Assembly (NCBI GenBank): GCA_023957335.1
Contig: JAMLHC010000001.1
Span: 124,001 to 188,000 of the forward strand
DNA length: 64,000 bases
Direction of reading: 5' to 3'
Source: Bacteroidota bacterium
GTDB lineage: Bacteria; Bacteroidota; Bacteroidia; NS11-12g; UBA955
The notes beneath the pieces were generated by a model. The model was not told where the DNA came from. It made no database searches and saw only the letters and a list, made by a program, of their open reading frames with translations. Position numbers and translations under genes: made by a program. Below, one piece after another: positions 8,481-17,173 of the stretch. Every line of letters begins with the position of its first letter. Within the stretch, counting starts at the first letter, position 1.

Positions 8481-10590
8481 TAATAAAGACATTATATTTA
8501 GTTTTATTGTTCCCGTATATAATACGGGAGTGTATCTTGAAGAATGTCTGGACTCAATCATTGCACAAGATTTTGACTTAAATCGAATAGAAATCATTGT
8601 GGTTGACGACTGCTCCACTGATAAATCAACACAGGAATTTGTTTTAAAAATTAAAGACAGCGGCACTTTTAAAGGATTTCCTATTACAGTTATTATCAAT
8701 GAGAAAAATAGTTGGCTTGCAGAAACTCGCAATGTAGGAGTCCGAAATTCAAAGGGTGAATTTATTGTGTGTTTGGACAGTGACGACATCATTGAGCCGG
8801 ATTATCTTAAATATTGCTATATAGCCCATCAAGCATACCCAAAAGCATCTTGGGTTTATCCGAGTGTACGCAAGTTTGGTTATAGAAACAAGGTGGACAT
8901 TGCCCCGTATTTTTCATCAAAAAACCTTTTTCTTCAGAATTACATGGTCGTAACCTCGCCCATTAAGCGAGAATTGTGGAATAAACTCAACGGTCAACGC
9001 ACCAAAATACTTTTCAAAAACATTAAGATGTTGGAAGATTGGGACTTCTGGCAACGTGCTTTAAAGAAGAAACGATTTGGTGTTCCCATCAAGAAAGTAC
9101 TTTTCAATTATCGGCAAAACATTCATTCATTATTAACGAGAACAGAAGAAGAAGGCAATTTGAGTATATTGCTTGCATACAGACAAAACTGGATGAGTAT
9201 TTTCTTCCTTAGAGCATCACAAAATGCTTTTAAAGAAGACGACCTTAAATACGCGGGACATCAAGGCATTTTATCAAAGTTATTTATAAAGCTAATCTCT
9301 CTTACAACAGGGCGCAAACCCGGCACATTCTCTATTAAAGATGCTCTGCGCTATGTATTTGCCCCTTCGTTGCTTATCAAAAAGAGATTAGAGAGTGAAC
9401 AAAAATTGACTAAAACACATAAAATGGCGGGTTTTAAATCCGGATTTCCATTAGAATTTGATAAAGACTTGCCTATCTGCAATGAATATAAGAAGACAGC
9501 TTTATGCACCCACTTTTGGTGGCATGTTGGTGGTGCGGAGAATATATTAGCTGATTATACTAAGGAAATCAAAGGACTTGGATACAGGGTTGTGGATGTG
9601 GCAATAGATTCCGAAGATGAAGCTAAGATTCTAAAAAATAATTTTTCTAAGATTGCAGACGAACAAATTGCACTTGATGAAATAGGCAATGGTCCATACC
9701 CGAAGTTGTTAGCTCTATGGGAAATTATCAAAATTGAAAAGCCTCGTATTATCTTGAATATGAGCAATCCATTTATTTATATCCTCAGTCCGTTAATCAA
9801 AGAAAAATTCCCCAATACAACTATTTATGACCTTTTACATTGCGAAGAATTTAACGACAATGGGTGGTTTGAAGCAGCTCATCACTTTCAAAAAAATATC
9901 GACAAAAGAATTGTTACAAGTGCATTTTGGAAAGATGTATTGATAAAAAAATACAAAGAAGAGTCCGCCAAAATTGAAGTTATTTACAATATGATAAACT
10001 ATGATGCATTTGTAAAAGAACCTAAAAGCAGAGATGAGAAACTTAAAAAATATCACATTGACCCTAACAAGAAAATTATAGGCTTTTTGGGGAGATTTCA
10101 TGAACAGAAAAGACCTGATATATTTGTAGAATTAGCTTATAAAATGCAGAATAACAACGATTTTCATTTTGTAATGACAGGTGATGGACCGATGCTTGAG
10201 GATTTATTGCCTACTATGAAATCTTTACCCAACTTAACCTATACGGGAGCTACAAAAAATCCGGAAAAATTCTTTACAATGTTTGACATTGCGATATTCC
10301 CAAGCCTCTTTGAGGGCTATCCTTTGGTAGGAATAGAATGTGCTCAGATTGGTCTCCCAATCATTGCCGCAGATATTGTAGGCTTTAATGAGATTATTAC
10401 CAATGGAAAAGCTGGAATGCTATATGAAGTTAAAAGCGAAGAAGAAGATGTGGATAGTATCAGACAAATCCTGCTAAATGACTATGACACATTGCTGGAA
10501 TTGGGCAAAAACGGACCTGATTTTGTCAATAAATTTCACAATAAGGAAGATATTATCAAAGACATACACAGGGTCTTTACTTTAAATTAA
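8473..10590 (+). CDS. Bifunctional glycosyltransferase: GT2 fused to GT4
   Basis: A 705-residue fusion of two glycosyltransferase folds. Residues 1-260 are GT2 (GT-A): FSFIVPVYNTGVYLEECLDS, EIIVVDDCSTD and the metal-binding VCLDSDD. Residues about 345-705 are GT4 (GT-B): FWWHVGGAENILADY at the start, GFLGRFHEQKRPD and VMTGDGPMLEDL in the middle, and the E-x7-E element in SLFEGYPLVGIE. Such fusions usually add two consecutive sugars. ATG 8473 overlaps the upstream gene by 8 nt, indicating translational coupling, and the lipoprotein gene starts immediately after the stop. Confidence 0.88.
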   Translation: MPDNKDIIFSFIVPVYNTGVYLEECLDSIIAQDFDLNRIEIIVVDDCSTDKSTQEFVLKIKDSGTFKGFPITVIINEKNSWLAETRNVGVRNSKGEFIVCLDSDDIIEPDYLKYCYIAHQAYPKASWVYPSVRKFGYRNKVDIAPYFSSKNLFLQNYMVVTSPIKRELWNKLNGQRTKILFKNIKMLEDWDFWQRALKKKRFGVPIKKVLFNYRQNIHSLLTRTEEEGNLSILLAYRQNWMSIFFLRASQNAFKEDDLKYAGHQGILSKLFIKLISLTTGRKPGTFSIKDALRYVFAPSLLIKKRLESEQKLTKTHKMAGFKSGFPLEFDKDLPICNEYKKTALCTHFWWHVGGAENILADYTKEIKGLGYRVVDVAIDSEDEAKILKNNFSKIADEQIALDEIGNGPYPKLLALWEIIKIEKPRIILNMSNPFIYILSPLIKEKFPNTTIYDLLHCEEFNDNGWFEAAHHFQKNIDKRIVTSAFWKDVLIKKYKEESAKIEVIYNMINYDAFVKEPKSRDEKLKKYHIDPNKKIIGFLGRFHEQKRPDIFVELAYKMQNNNDFHFVMTGDGPMLEDLLPTMKSLPNLTYTGATKNPEKFFTMFDIAIFPSLFEGYPLVGIECAQIGLPIIAADIVGFNEIITNGKAGMLYEVKSEEEDVDSIRQILLNDYDTLLELGKNGPDFVNKFHNKEDIIKDIHRVFTLN

Positions 10591-11157
10591 ATGATGAAAA
10601 CCCTGTTTTTACTTATGGTTGCAACTGCAACATTTGTTATGGGATGCACACAAAGCAAAAACAACTCAGAAAGCAATCCAGTTGCAGACTCCATCGAGTC
10701 TTATCAAAAATTTCTGGAACAATTTGAACAAGAGGTAAATAAATCCAATGCAAAAAATGCCGATACGGATGAATGGGAATCTGCCGCACAAAGTCTGTTT
10801 ATAAACTCTCAAAATTATAATAATGAGATTCAACGTCATTGGAAACAGAATAAGACAGTAGAAACTTCTGAATTACTTGAACAATGGGCAGATGCAGAGT
10901 TGTTTTCCTATAAAATTGAAAGGCTAATACTCCAACATTGGCAGAATAAAGAGATTTCTGAACTCAAAGAATCTTTGGTAGATATCTCTGATGCAAGTAA
11001 AGTAATAGGAAAAACAGATGCAGAAATTCAAGCATTAAAAACCAAAATTGAATCACAAATAAACGAAAGCGAACAGATATTCAGTGGTGCAATCAACGAT
11101 ATTAGCATTCGAGAAACTGAATTGAAGGCTAATTACAAAATTCTGATTAAACCTTAA
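10591..11157 (+). CDS. Small lipoprotein of unknown function
   Basis: A 188-residue protein beginning with a lipoprotein signal peptide (MMKTLFLLMVATATFVMGC, lipobox FVMGC). The mature part is charged and probably all-helical (SIESYQKFLEQFEQEVNKS, ELLEQWADAELFSYKIERLIL), resembling a coiled coil or helical bundle. I do not recognise a family. The ATG directly follows the glycosyltransferase stop codon, so it is the last gene of the export operon and may assist glycan export or attachment at the envelope (inference from position). Its stop overlaps the stop of convergent nadE in the palindrome TTAA. Confidence 0.75.
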   Translation: MMKTLFLLMVATATFVMGCTQSKNNSESNPVADSIESYQKFLEQFEQEVNKSNAKNADTDEWESAAQSLFINSQNYNNEIQRHWKQNKTVETSELLEQWADAELFSYKIERLILQHWQNKEISELKESLVDISDASKVIGKTDAEIQALKTKIESQINESEQIFSGAINDISIRETELKANYKILIKP

Positions 11158-11939
11158 TCCAAGTTAAGAACAGGAGGAACTTGATGCTTTTTAAACTCAC
11201 TGCGTTTAACAAGTTGTACTACCCTTTGTACAACATCTGCATTGGTTCCGTTTGCAATAATCTGCTCAGGGGATTTGCATTCATCTATCAGTGATTTCAA
11301 GATTGAGTCTAAAATAGGATATGCCGGCAAAGAGTCTGAATCCTTTTGCCCATGACGCAACTCGGCACTGGGTTCTTTGTTGATTATATTAACAGGAATG
11401 ACTTCTCGGTCTGAATTAAGAAAACGTGCAAGTTCATATACTTGCGTTTTATACAAACTACCAATAACAGAAACAGCACCACACAAATCTCCGTACAAAG
11501 TTCCATACCCTACAGACAATTCACTTTTGTTACTGGTATTGAGCAAAAGATGTCCCTTCTTGTTACTATAAGCCATGAGCAAATTAGCTCTTATTCGCGC
11601 TTGTAAATTTTCTTCAGTTGTATCAAAATGAGTTTCTCCATAAACCTCCTTTAAAACACCTAAGTACTCATGATATAAAGAGGAAATATTGATAATATGA
11701 TAGGTATTACCCAAATTATTGCACAGCGTTATTGCATCTTCTACGGAACTTTTAGAAGAAAAAGCCGAAGGCATAATCAGTGCAACCACATTTTCAGCCC
11801 CCAAAGCGTTGCTTGCCAAGCTTTGCACCAAAGCCGAATCAATGCCACCGGAACTTCCTAAAACTGCTTTTGTAAAACCTGCTTGCTTAAAAAAAGATTT
11901 TAATCCGTTTTCTAAATCCGTTTTTAATTTTTCAACCAT
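11154..11939 (-). CDS. nadE: NAD+ synthetase
   Basis: Converts deamido-NAD to NAD+ with ATP and ammonia. The 261-residue product contains the ATP pyrophosphatase P-loop SSGGIDSALVQSL near the N terminus, NTSNKSELSVGYGTLYGDLCGAVSVI (read as consecutive segments of one conserved block), and KEPSAELRHGQKDSDSLP. There is no N-terminal glutaminase (CN-hydrolase) domain, so it is the ammonia-type enzyme. ATG 11939 is chosen over GTG 11951, which lies 4 codons upstream. It follows the beta-barrel gene by 12 nt and is probably co-transcribed with it. Its stop shares bases with the convergent lipoprotein stop. Confidence 0.94.
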   Translation of the reverse strand: MVEKLKTDLENGLKSFFKQAGFTKAVLGSSGGIDSALVQSLASNALGAENVVALIMPSAFSSKSSVEDAITLCNNLGNTYHIINISSLYHEYLGVLKEVYGETHFDTTEENLQARIRANLLMAYSNKKGHLLLNTSNKSELSVGYGTLYGDLCGAVSVIGSLYKTQVYELARFLNSDREVIPVNIINKEPSAELRHGQKDSDSLPAYPILDSILKSLIDECKSPEQIIANGTNADVVQRVVQLVKRSEFKKHQVPPVLNLD

Positions 11940-11951
11940 TGGGTTAAGCAC

Positions 11952-12710
11952 CTAAAATAAAATACCTGCATGCAACGCAATAAAAGTATTATGAGCGGCA
12001 GCCTTTTTATCGGACAGAATATCATTAAGTCCATTGTTGAATCTGAGACTGGCAACAAATGCAGTATTGCCTGAAAAACGGTATTCCATACCGGCTCCTA
12101 TGAAAGTAGCAATTCGGTAAAAACGAATATTGTCATTAAATTCAGTGAATTCTTGCTTTACATCATCATCTTCTCCTGAATTATTATTGAAATATTCTGT
12201 TGTCAGTTTATCATGCGAACCCACTCTTTCAGCCTTAAATTTAGCTTGAGTTCTGTATAAAATACCGGGTGAAATTCCAAATTGAGCAAACCATGTAAAA
12301 TACCCAATTTCATTAATCTTCAATTTTAAAGAAATCGGAATTTCAACATAGGTAAGTTTAAATGTATGTTCAATATTTTCATAATTGAAAGAGTCTTTTT
12401 TGCTTAAAAAAGGAGCACTATTAGTAAGTTTAATGCGCGTTCTCAAATTAGTGCTAAGAAAATCAAAAGACAAGAAATAATTACTTTTGGATTTCACAAG
12501 GTTCCAATCGCCTGTAATACCAATCGAATATCCGAGTCCAAGTCCATTAGGAGATGCTGGTTTTAGTGCTCTTGAAGTCCAACCAAAATTGGCAGATCCT
12601 GTTAAACCTAACTGAAATGCTTTGTCCCCTTCGGCAGATTTGGCTGTGTAAGAAAAGCCCAACATTGTGAATGCGATCAAACATATTTTAAAATTTATCT
12701 TCCCTTTCAT
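11952..12710 (-). CDS. Outer-membrane beta-barrel protein (PorT-like family)
   Basis: A 252-residue protein with a signal peptide (MKGKINFKICLIAFTMLGFSYTAKSA) followed by alternating amphipathic strands ending in the aromatic FIALHAGILF, typical of an outer-membrane barrel. Strand-like stretches include LGLTGSANFGW, YFLSFDFLSTNL, LTYVEIPISLKLKI, YFTWFAQFGISPGI and IATFIGAGMEYRF. The pattern fits the porin/PorT-like barrel family of Bacteroidota. Assignment to PorT itself is not justified. ATG 12710 is preferred to an upstream TTG (12746) because it gives a clean signal peptide. It is divergent from gldB, with 55 bp between the chosen starts. Confidence 0.75.
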   Translation of the reverse strand: MKGKINFKICLIAFTMLGFSYTAKSAEGDKAFQLGLTGSANFGWTSRALKPASPNGLGLGYSIGITGDWNLVKSKSNYFLSFDFLSTNLRTRIKLTNSAPFLSKKDSFNYENIEHTFKLTYVEIPISLKLKINEIGYFTWFAQFGISPGILYRTQAKFKAERVGSHDKLTTEYFNNNSGEDDDVKQEFTEFNDNIRFYRIATFIGAGMEYRFSGNTAFVASLRFNNGLNDILSDKKAAAHNTFIALHAGILF

Positions 12711-12734
12711 AATACAAATAGTTGAATAGACGTT

Positions 12735-12741
12735 TATTTTG
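12735..12741 (+). promoter_or_regulatory. Putative -7 box of gldB (TATTTTG, one base short)
   Basis: A TAnTTTG variant of the consensus ends at the TTG (12739) that would otherwise be the longest gldB start. ATG 12766 lies 24 nt after it. Confidence 0.4.
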
Positions 12742-12765
12742 CGCAAAATTCAGAAAAAAAAACCA

Positions 12766-13818
12766 ATGCAGCGCACTATTTTAAAAAACTTAATTTTCCT
12801 TCTCTTCGCCCTGATAATATTAGGGGGGTGTAATAATGACCCACTCCAAATTAATGTTAAAAAAATAGATGCACCAGTGCATATTCAGCGATTTGAACAA
12901 GACTTTTACAAACTGAAAGAGCTTATTCACTCAGATGAGGAATTTGCAAAAGGTTTAGATAGTTTAAAAAAGAAATACGGAGCTTTTTATATTGATTGGA
13001 TAGAAGCACCCGGCTTGATGGGAATAGGTTCAGCAGACGCGCCTGAAACAAAATTAGTTCTTAAAGAGATATTGGCTAGTCGAACTTTGGAGAGATTGAT
13101 GAATATTATTGATGCACATTTCAAAGACTTTTCCAAACAAGAAAAACAATTAATCGATGCCTATAAACATTTTAAGTATTATTTCCCAAAAGAACCCATC
13201 CCGGATATTGTAACCTTTTTTTCAAATTTCAGTATGACCCTGAACCCTGTGGGACGTGGATATATTGGAATATCACTTGATATGCATTTGGGAGATACTT
13301 TTTATATGTACAAAAGCCTTCAACCTCCAATAGAAAACTATTTTCACAAACTACTTGTTCCGGAAAATATCACGGCAATGACATTACTTGCTCATGGAAA
13401 TGACCTTTTTTATCAAACCAACCCGGATCACAGCTTTGCAGACAACATGTTCTATTGGGGCAAGCTACTTTATTTTACGGAAGCCATGATGCCTGATTTA
13501 CCCAAACACTTCATCATTGGTTATACCAAGGATGAATACAAATTTTGTTTGGAAGAAGAAAAGAATATTTGGGATTACATCATTAAATCAGATGTTCTGT
13601 ATTCCACAGAAAAACGGGAGTATTACAAGTTTTTCTCAGAAGGACCGTTCACGGTCGCCCAAGGTGTACCACCTAAAACACCTCCTATGCTGGGAAAATT
13701 TGCAGGCTGGCAAGCAGTCAGGGCATTTATGAAAAAAAATCCCAAGGTATCGCTGTCAGAACTTATGAAAATGACAGATGCCGAAACATTTCTCAGAAAA
13801 GTAAAATATAAGCCTTAG
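12766..13818 (+). CDS. gldB: Gliding motility/T9SS lipoprotein GldB
   Basis: A 350-residue lipoprotein. The signal peptide MQRTILKNLIFLLFALIILGGC has a clear lipobox (LGGC, lipidated Cys22). The mature part has features of the GldB family: HIQRFEQDFYKL, YGAFYIDWIE, VTFFSNFSMTLNPVGRGYIGISLDMHLGD, and GWQAVRAFMKKNP near the C terminus. GldB is required for gliding in Flavobacterium; its molecular role is not settled. It fits the T9SS cargo seen elsewhere in the window. ATG 12766 places the lipobox correctly; the longer TTG reading would add nine basic residues and overlaps the promoter-like box. Confidence 0.9.
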   Translation: MQRTILKNLIFLLFALIILGGCNNDPLQINVKKIDAPVHIQRFEQDFYKLKELIHSDEEFAKGLDSLKKKYGAFYIDWIEAPGLMGIGSADAPETKLVLKEILASRTLERLMNIIDAHFKDFSKQEKQLIDAYKHFKYYFPKEPIPDIVTFFSNFSMTLNPVGRGYIGISLDMHLGDTFYMYKSLQPPIENYFHKLLVPENITAMTLLAHGNDLFYQTNPDHSFADNMFYWGKLLYFTEAMMPDLPKHFIIGYTKDEYKFCLEEEKNIWDYIIKSDVLYSTEKREYYKFFSEGPFTVAQGVPPKTPPMLGKFAGWQAVRAFMKKNPKVSLSELMKMTDAETFLRKVKYKP

Positions 13819-13826
13819 TTCATATT

Positions 13827-13834
13827 TATATTTG
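13827..13834 (+). promoter_or_regulatory. -7 box (TATATTTG) of the MBL-fold gene
   Basis: Exact TAnnTTTG match. Its last base is the G of the GTG at 13834, so that GTG cannot be the start if this promoter is used; ATG 13843 lies 8 nt past the box. Confidence 0.65.
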
Positions 13835-13842
13835 TGGTTCAA

Positions 13843-14610
13843 ATGAAAATTACTTTTTTGGGGACAGGAACTTCGCAGGGCGTACCGGTAATTGCCTGCC
13901 CTTGTGATGTATGTAGTTCTGCAAACCAAAAAGATAACAGACTGAGAACCTCAATTAAAATCGAGATTAACGGGCAAACATTTGTAATAGACTCAGGACC
14001 TGATTTTCGCCAACAAATGCTAAGAAGCCATACCAAGCAATTGGATGCATTGATTTTTACCCACGAGCACAAAGACCACATAGCAGGGATGGATGATATC
14101 AGAGCATTTAACTATTTCTCGCAAAAAGCAATCGAGATTTATGCAACTGAGCGTGTGCAGCAGGCACTTAAACGTGAGTTTTACTATGTATTTTCAGACG
14201 AAAAATACCCCGGTATTCCCGAAGTAAATCTGAATACAATCAAAGAAAACGAACCTTTTTACATTGGCAATATTGAGTTTACACCCATTCAGGTGTTGCA
14301 TTACTACTTACCGGTATTAGGGTTTCGTATTGGCGACTTTGTTTATATCACTGATGCAAACAAAATTGAACCTAAAGAAATGGAGAAAATAAAAGGCGCT
14401 AAAGTGTTGGTTCTAAACGCACTGAGAATACAAAAACACATCTCTCATTTCACGCTTGATGAAGCGATTGAAATAGCGCGGAAAGTAGGGGCGCAACAAA
14501 CCTACTTAACCCATATTAGCCATCAACTTGGGTTGCATGATATAGTACAAAAAGAACTCCCAGAAGGAATTCATCTTGCACATGACGGGCTAGAACTCAT
14601 GATCAGCTAA
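13843..14610 (+). CDS. MBL-fold metallo-hydrolase (PhnP-like)
   Basis: A 255-residue metallo-beta-lactamase-fold hydrolase. MKITFLGTGTSQGVPVIACPCDVC resembles the PhnP/RNase Z-like N terminus, including a Cys pair (CPCDVC) that could bind a structural metal. FVIDSGPDFRQQML and the metal motif THEHKDHIAGMDDIR follow, with later ligands in YITDAN and LTHISHQLG. PhnP relatives act as phosphodiesterases; the substrate here is unknown. ATG 13843 is supported by the promoter box immediately upstream. It is convergent with spoT. Confidence 0.88.
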   Translation: MKITFLGTGTSQGVPVIACPCDVCSSANQKDNRLRTSIKIEINGQTFVIDSGPDFRQQMLRSHTKQLDALIFTHEHKDHIAGMDDIRAFNYFSQKAIEIYATERVQQALKREFYYVFSDEKYPGIPEVNLNTIKENEPFYIGNIEFTPIQVLHYYLPVLGFRIGDFVYITDANKIEPKEMEKIKGAKVLVLNALRIQKHISHFTLDEAIEIARKVGAQQTYLTHISHQLGLHDIVQKELPEGIHLAHDGLELMIS

Positions 14611-14632
14611 AGTTTAACAAAAAACCAAACTG

Positions 14633-16870
14633 TTAATTCTTCACATCTACACGTGTAACCTTCATAAACTTGTGTCGCACAACAATATTGCTGATTAATT
14701 CATCCAGGTGTTTTGTATCGGTAATATATAAAAGTAGCCTCCCTTCAAATGTGCCGGCATTAGATTCTACTGTGATGGATTTAATATTAACCTTCATGGC
14801 TTTGGAAATAATGTCTGTCAGGCTGCTCAACACCCCCACATCATCTATCCCTTCAATTTTAAGCCCCACCAAAAACTGCTTTTCACTGCGCTGATATTGT
14901 GCTTCCCACTCTGCTTTTATAACCCGATAGCCATAGTTAGACATGAGTGCAATACCGTTCGAACAATTTGTTCTGTGAATCTTAATCCCCTCTCCTACAG
15001 TTACAAATCCAAAAATATCATCTCCCGGAATAGGGTTACAGCATTGAGCCAACTTGTATTCTAATTCTGGTGTATCACCAACAATTATGTTTGTATTCTT
15101 ATCCGGAAATGTAACAATGGGGGCAATTATTTCAACCTTTGCTTGCTTATGTTTGGTTTTTTTGGCGAGATTTTTCTTCAGATCAATTTCATCTTTGGAA
15201 ATAAGTCCCAGCCCAACGGAAGCAAATAGGTCTGTCGCAGAATGCAACTTAAAAATGTCAACCAATCTATTAATATGTTCATCAGAGAAGGTAATCTTAG
15301 CCGTTTTGAACTTCCTTTTCAGAATTTCTTTACCATGCTCAGCATCCCTTTTCTTTGCATCATTAAAATAGTCCTTGAGTTTGTTTTTCGCCTTACCCGA
15401 AACCAGATATCCAAACCATTCCTCTTTAGGAACTTGTTTGTCAGATGTCAGAATCTCAACTTGATCGCCATTGGCAAGCGGTGTTTTGAGTTGTACTAAT
15501 TTATTGTTGACTTTAGCTCCAATACATTTGATTCCAATTTCAGAATGTATTTCAAAAGCAAAATCAAGAGCGGTGGAACCTGCGGGCATTTTACGAAGTT
15601 CTCCTCTGGGTGTAAAAACAAATATTTCTTCTTCAAGTAACTGACTCTTAAACTGATCCAAAAAATCAAGCGCGTTGGGACCCGGATTTTCCAACACATC
15701 CTTGACCCTTAAGAGCCATTCATCTAATCCTCTGCCTCCCTCCTTCTCTGCACCTTGATTTTTATATTTCCAATGTGCAGCATACCCTTGTTCTGCCACC
15801 TCATCCATGCGGGTAGAACGAATTTGCACTTCCACCCATTGGCCTCCCGGACCCATGACAGTTGTATGCAAAGACTCATAGCCATTGCTTTTGGGTTGTG
15901 AAATCCAGTCGCGCAAGCGCGTAGGATTTGGATAGTAAATATCTGTAACAAAGGAATAAACCTTCCAACAATCTGCTTTTTCATTGGTAGGGTTGGTATC
16001 AATAATGATGCGAACAGCAAACAAATCGTAAACCTCTTCAAAAGGCACTTGTTGCTTCTCCATCTTGTGCAGAATACTATAAACTGACTTAACCCTTCCC
16101 TTTACCTCATATTTCACTCCGTGTTTGTCGAGTACAGTCTTGATTGGATCAGCAAACTTCCTCATATATCTATCACGCGAAGCTTTTGTATCACGGAGTT
16201 TAGTAGTTATTTCATTGTACTTTTGTCTTTCTGTGAATTTAACCGCTAAATCCTCAAGTTCTGTTTTCATGGCATATAACCCCAATCTGTGTGCGAGTGG
16301 CGCATAAAAAAACAAGGTTTCTGAGGCAATTTTCAACTGATTTTTACGCGACATTGATTCCAAAGTCCGCATATTATGCAGTCTGTCACAAAGCTTAATA
16401 ATAATTACCCTGACATCTTTTGAAAGGGTGAGCAGCATTTTACGGAAATTCTCCGCTTGCATGGAATCCGCATAATCAAAGACACCGGATATCTTGGTTA
16501 ACCCATCAACAATCTGAGCAACTTTTTTCCCAAATTTCTTCTCAATATATTCCAAAGAATAATCGCTGTCTTCCACCACGTCATGTATGAGTGCACATGC
16601 AATTGAAGTTGCTCCTAAACCAATCTCTTTGGCTGCTATCCTTGCAACTTCAATAGGATGAAAAATATAAGGAACCCCTGACTTTCGCCTAACTCCTCTG
16701 TGAGCATCAAGTGCAAGGTTAAAGGCTTCTCTAATGAGTTTTTTATCTTCCTTTTTCAAGGGAAACCTGATAGAACGCAGCAGTCTCCTATAACGATTGA
16801 TAATTTCCTTATTTTCAAGATCTTCTTGATTAAGTTTTGAGGTAACCGTCTCACTAATTTCTTTCGACAT
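14633..16870 (-). CDS. Bifunctional (p)ppGpp synthetase/hydrolase (RelA/SpoT)
   Basis: A 745-residue stringent-response enzyme making and hydrolysing (p)ppGpp. The HD hydrolase domain is intact (HPIEVARI with H71, ALIHDVVED with H96-D97), so hydrolysis is expected. The synthetase domain spans about residues 240-380 (GRVKSVYSILHKM, DLFAVRIIID, NGYESLHTTVMGPGG). The TGS domain (IFVFTPRGELRKMPAGST), a Cys/zinc-finger-like segment (CCNPIPGDDIFGFV) and a C-terminal ACT domain (DDVGVLSSLTDIISKA) follow in the usual order. ATG 16870 is 21 nt downstream of a -7 box; the longer TTG start at 16909 lies upstream of the box and is rejected. Confidence 0.96.
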   Translation of the reverse strand: MSKEISETVTSKLNQEDLENKEIINRYRRLLRSIRFPLKKEDKKLIREAFNLALDAHRGVRRKSGVPYIFHPIEVARIAAKEIGLGATSIACALIHDVVEDSDYSLEYIEKKFGKKVAQIVDGLTKISGVFDYADSMQAENFRKMLLTLSKDVRVIIIKLCDRLHNMRTLESMSRKNQLKIASETLFFYAPLAHRLGLYAMKTELEDLAVKFTERQKYNEITTKLRDTKASRDRYMRKFADPIKTVLDKHGVKYEVKGRVKSVYSILHKMEKQQVPFEEVYDLFAVRIIIDTNPTNEKADCWKVYSFVTDIYYPNPTRLRDWISQPKSNGYESLHTTVMGPGGQWVEVQIRSTRMDEVAEQGYAAHWKYKNQGAEKEGGRGLDEWLLRVKDVLENPGPNALDFLDQFKSQLLEEEIFVFTPRGELRKMPAGSTALDFAFEIHSEIGIKCIGAKVNNKLVQLKTPLANGDQVEILTSDKQVPKEEWFGYLVSGKAKNKLKDYFNDAKKRDAEHGKEILKRKFKTAKITFSDEHINRLVDIFKLHSATDLFASVGLGLISKDEIDLKKNLAKKTKHKQAKVEIIAPIVTFPDKNTNIIVGDTPELEYKLAQCCNPIPGDDIFGFVTVGEGIKIHRTNCSNGIALMSNYGYRVIKAEWEAQYQRSEKQFLVGLKIEGIDDVGVLSSLTDIISKAMKVNIKSITVESNAGTFEGRLLLYITDTKHLDELISNIVVRHKFMKVTRVDVKN

Positions 16871-16891
16871 AGATTCTATCTTATATACCTG

Positions 16892-16899
16892 CAAAACTA
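16892..16899 (-). promoter_or_regulatory. -7 box (TAGTTTTG, minus strand) of the RelA/SpoT gene
   Basis: CAAAACTA on the plus strand is TAGTTTTG on the minus strand, 21 nt before the ATG at 16870. No convincing -33 element was seen. Confidence 0.5.
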
Positions 16900-17011
16900 A
16901 CAAATACAAAAAGTGATTTAAGTTTATTTATCCCAAACGGAGACAAAATTTGACACAGAAACTCAACACAAATAATTTTTCAATTTGAATGAATATTGAC
17001 ATCAAAACACA

Positions 17012-17019
17012 TATATTTG
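17012..17019 (+). promoter_or_regulatory. -7 box (TATATTTG) upstream of tRNA-Leu
   Basis: Exact TAnnTTTG match 36 nt before the tRNA, with TTTG at 16984-16987 as a possible -33 element (spacing 24, slightly long). It may also drive the trigger factor gene, 36 nt after the tRNA. Confidence 0.5.
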
Positions 17020-17055
17020 CACCCCTCAAAAAAAGAGTTCTTGATTTTAACAAAT

Positions 17056-17137
17056 GCGGATGTGGCGAAACTGGTAGACGCACTAGACTTAGGATCTAGT
17101 GGGGCGACCCGTGGGGGTTCGATTCCCTTCATCCGCA
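17056..17137 (+). tRNA. tRNA-Leu (anticodon UAG)
   Basis: The acceptor arms GCGGATG (17056-17062) and CATCCGC (17130-17136) pair perfectly. The anticodon stem CTAGA/TCTAG encloses the loop CTTAGGA with anticodon TAG, read as Leu (CUN codons). A class II variable arm (TGGGGCGACCCGT region) and the T-loop GGTTCGATTCC are present. The discriminator is A17137. The 3' CCA is not encoded (CTC follows), so it must be added after transcription. Confidence 0.97.
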
Positions 17138-17173
17138 CTCTTTTTAATTAATTTAATTTATTAAATATAATCC

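Noticed and set aside
11154-11157. Shared stop codons (TTAA) of convergent genes as a regulatory signal
   Set aside because: Overlap of two TAA stops in a palindromic TTAA is a simple result of tight packing; no further signal is seen.
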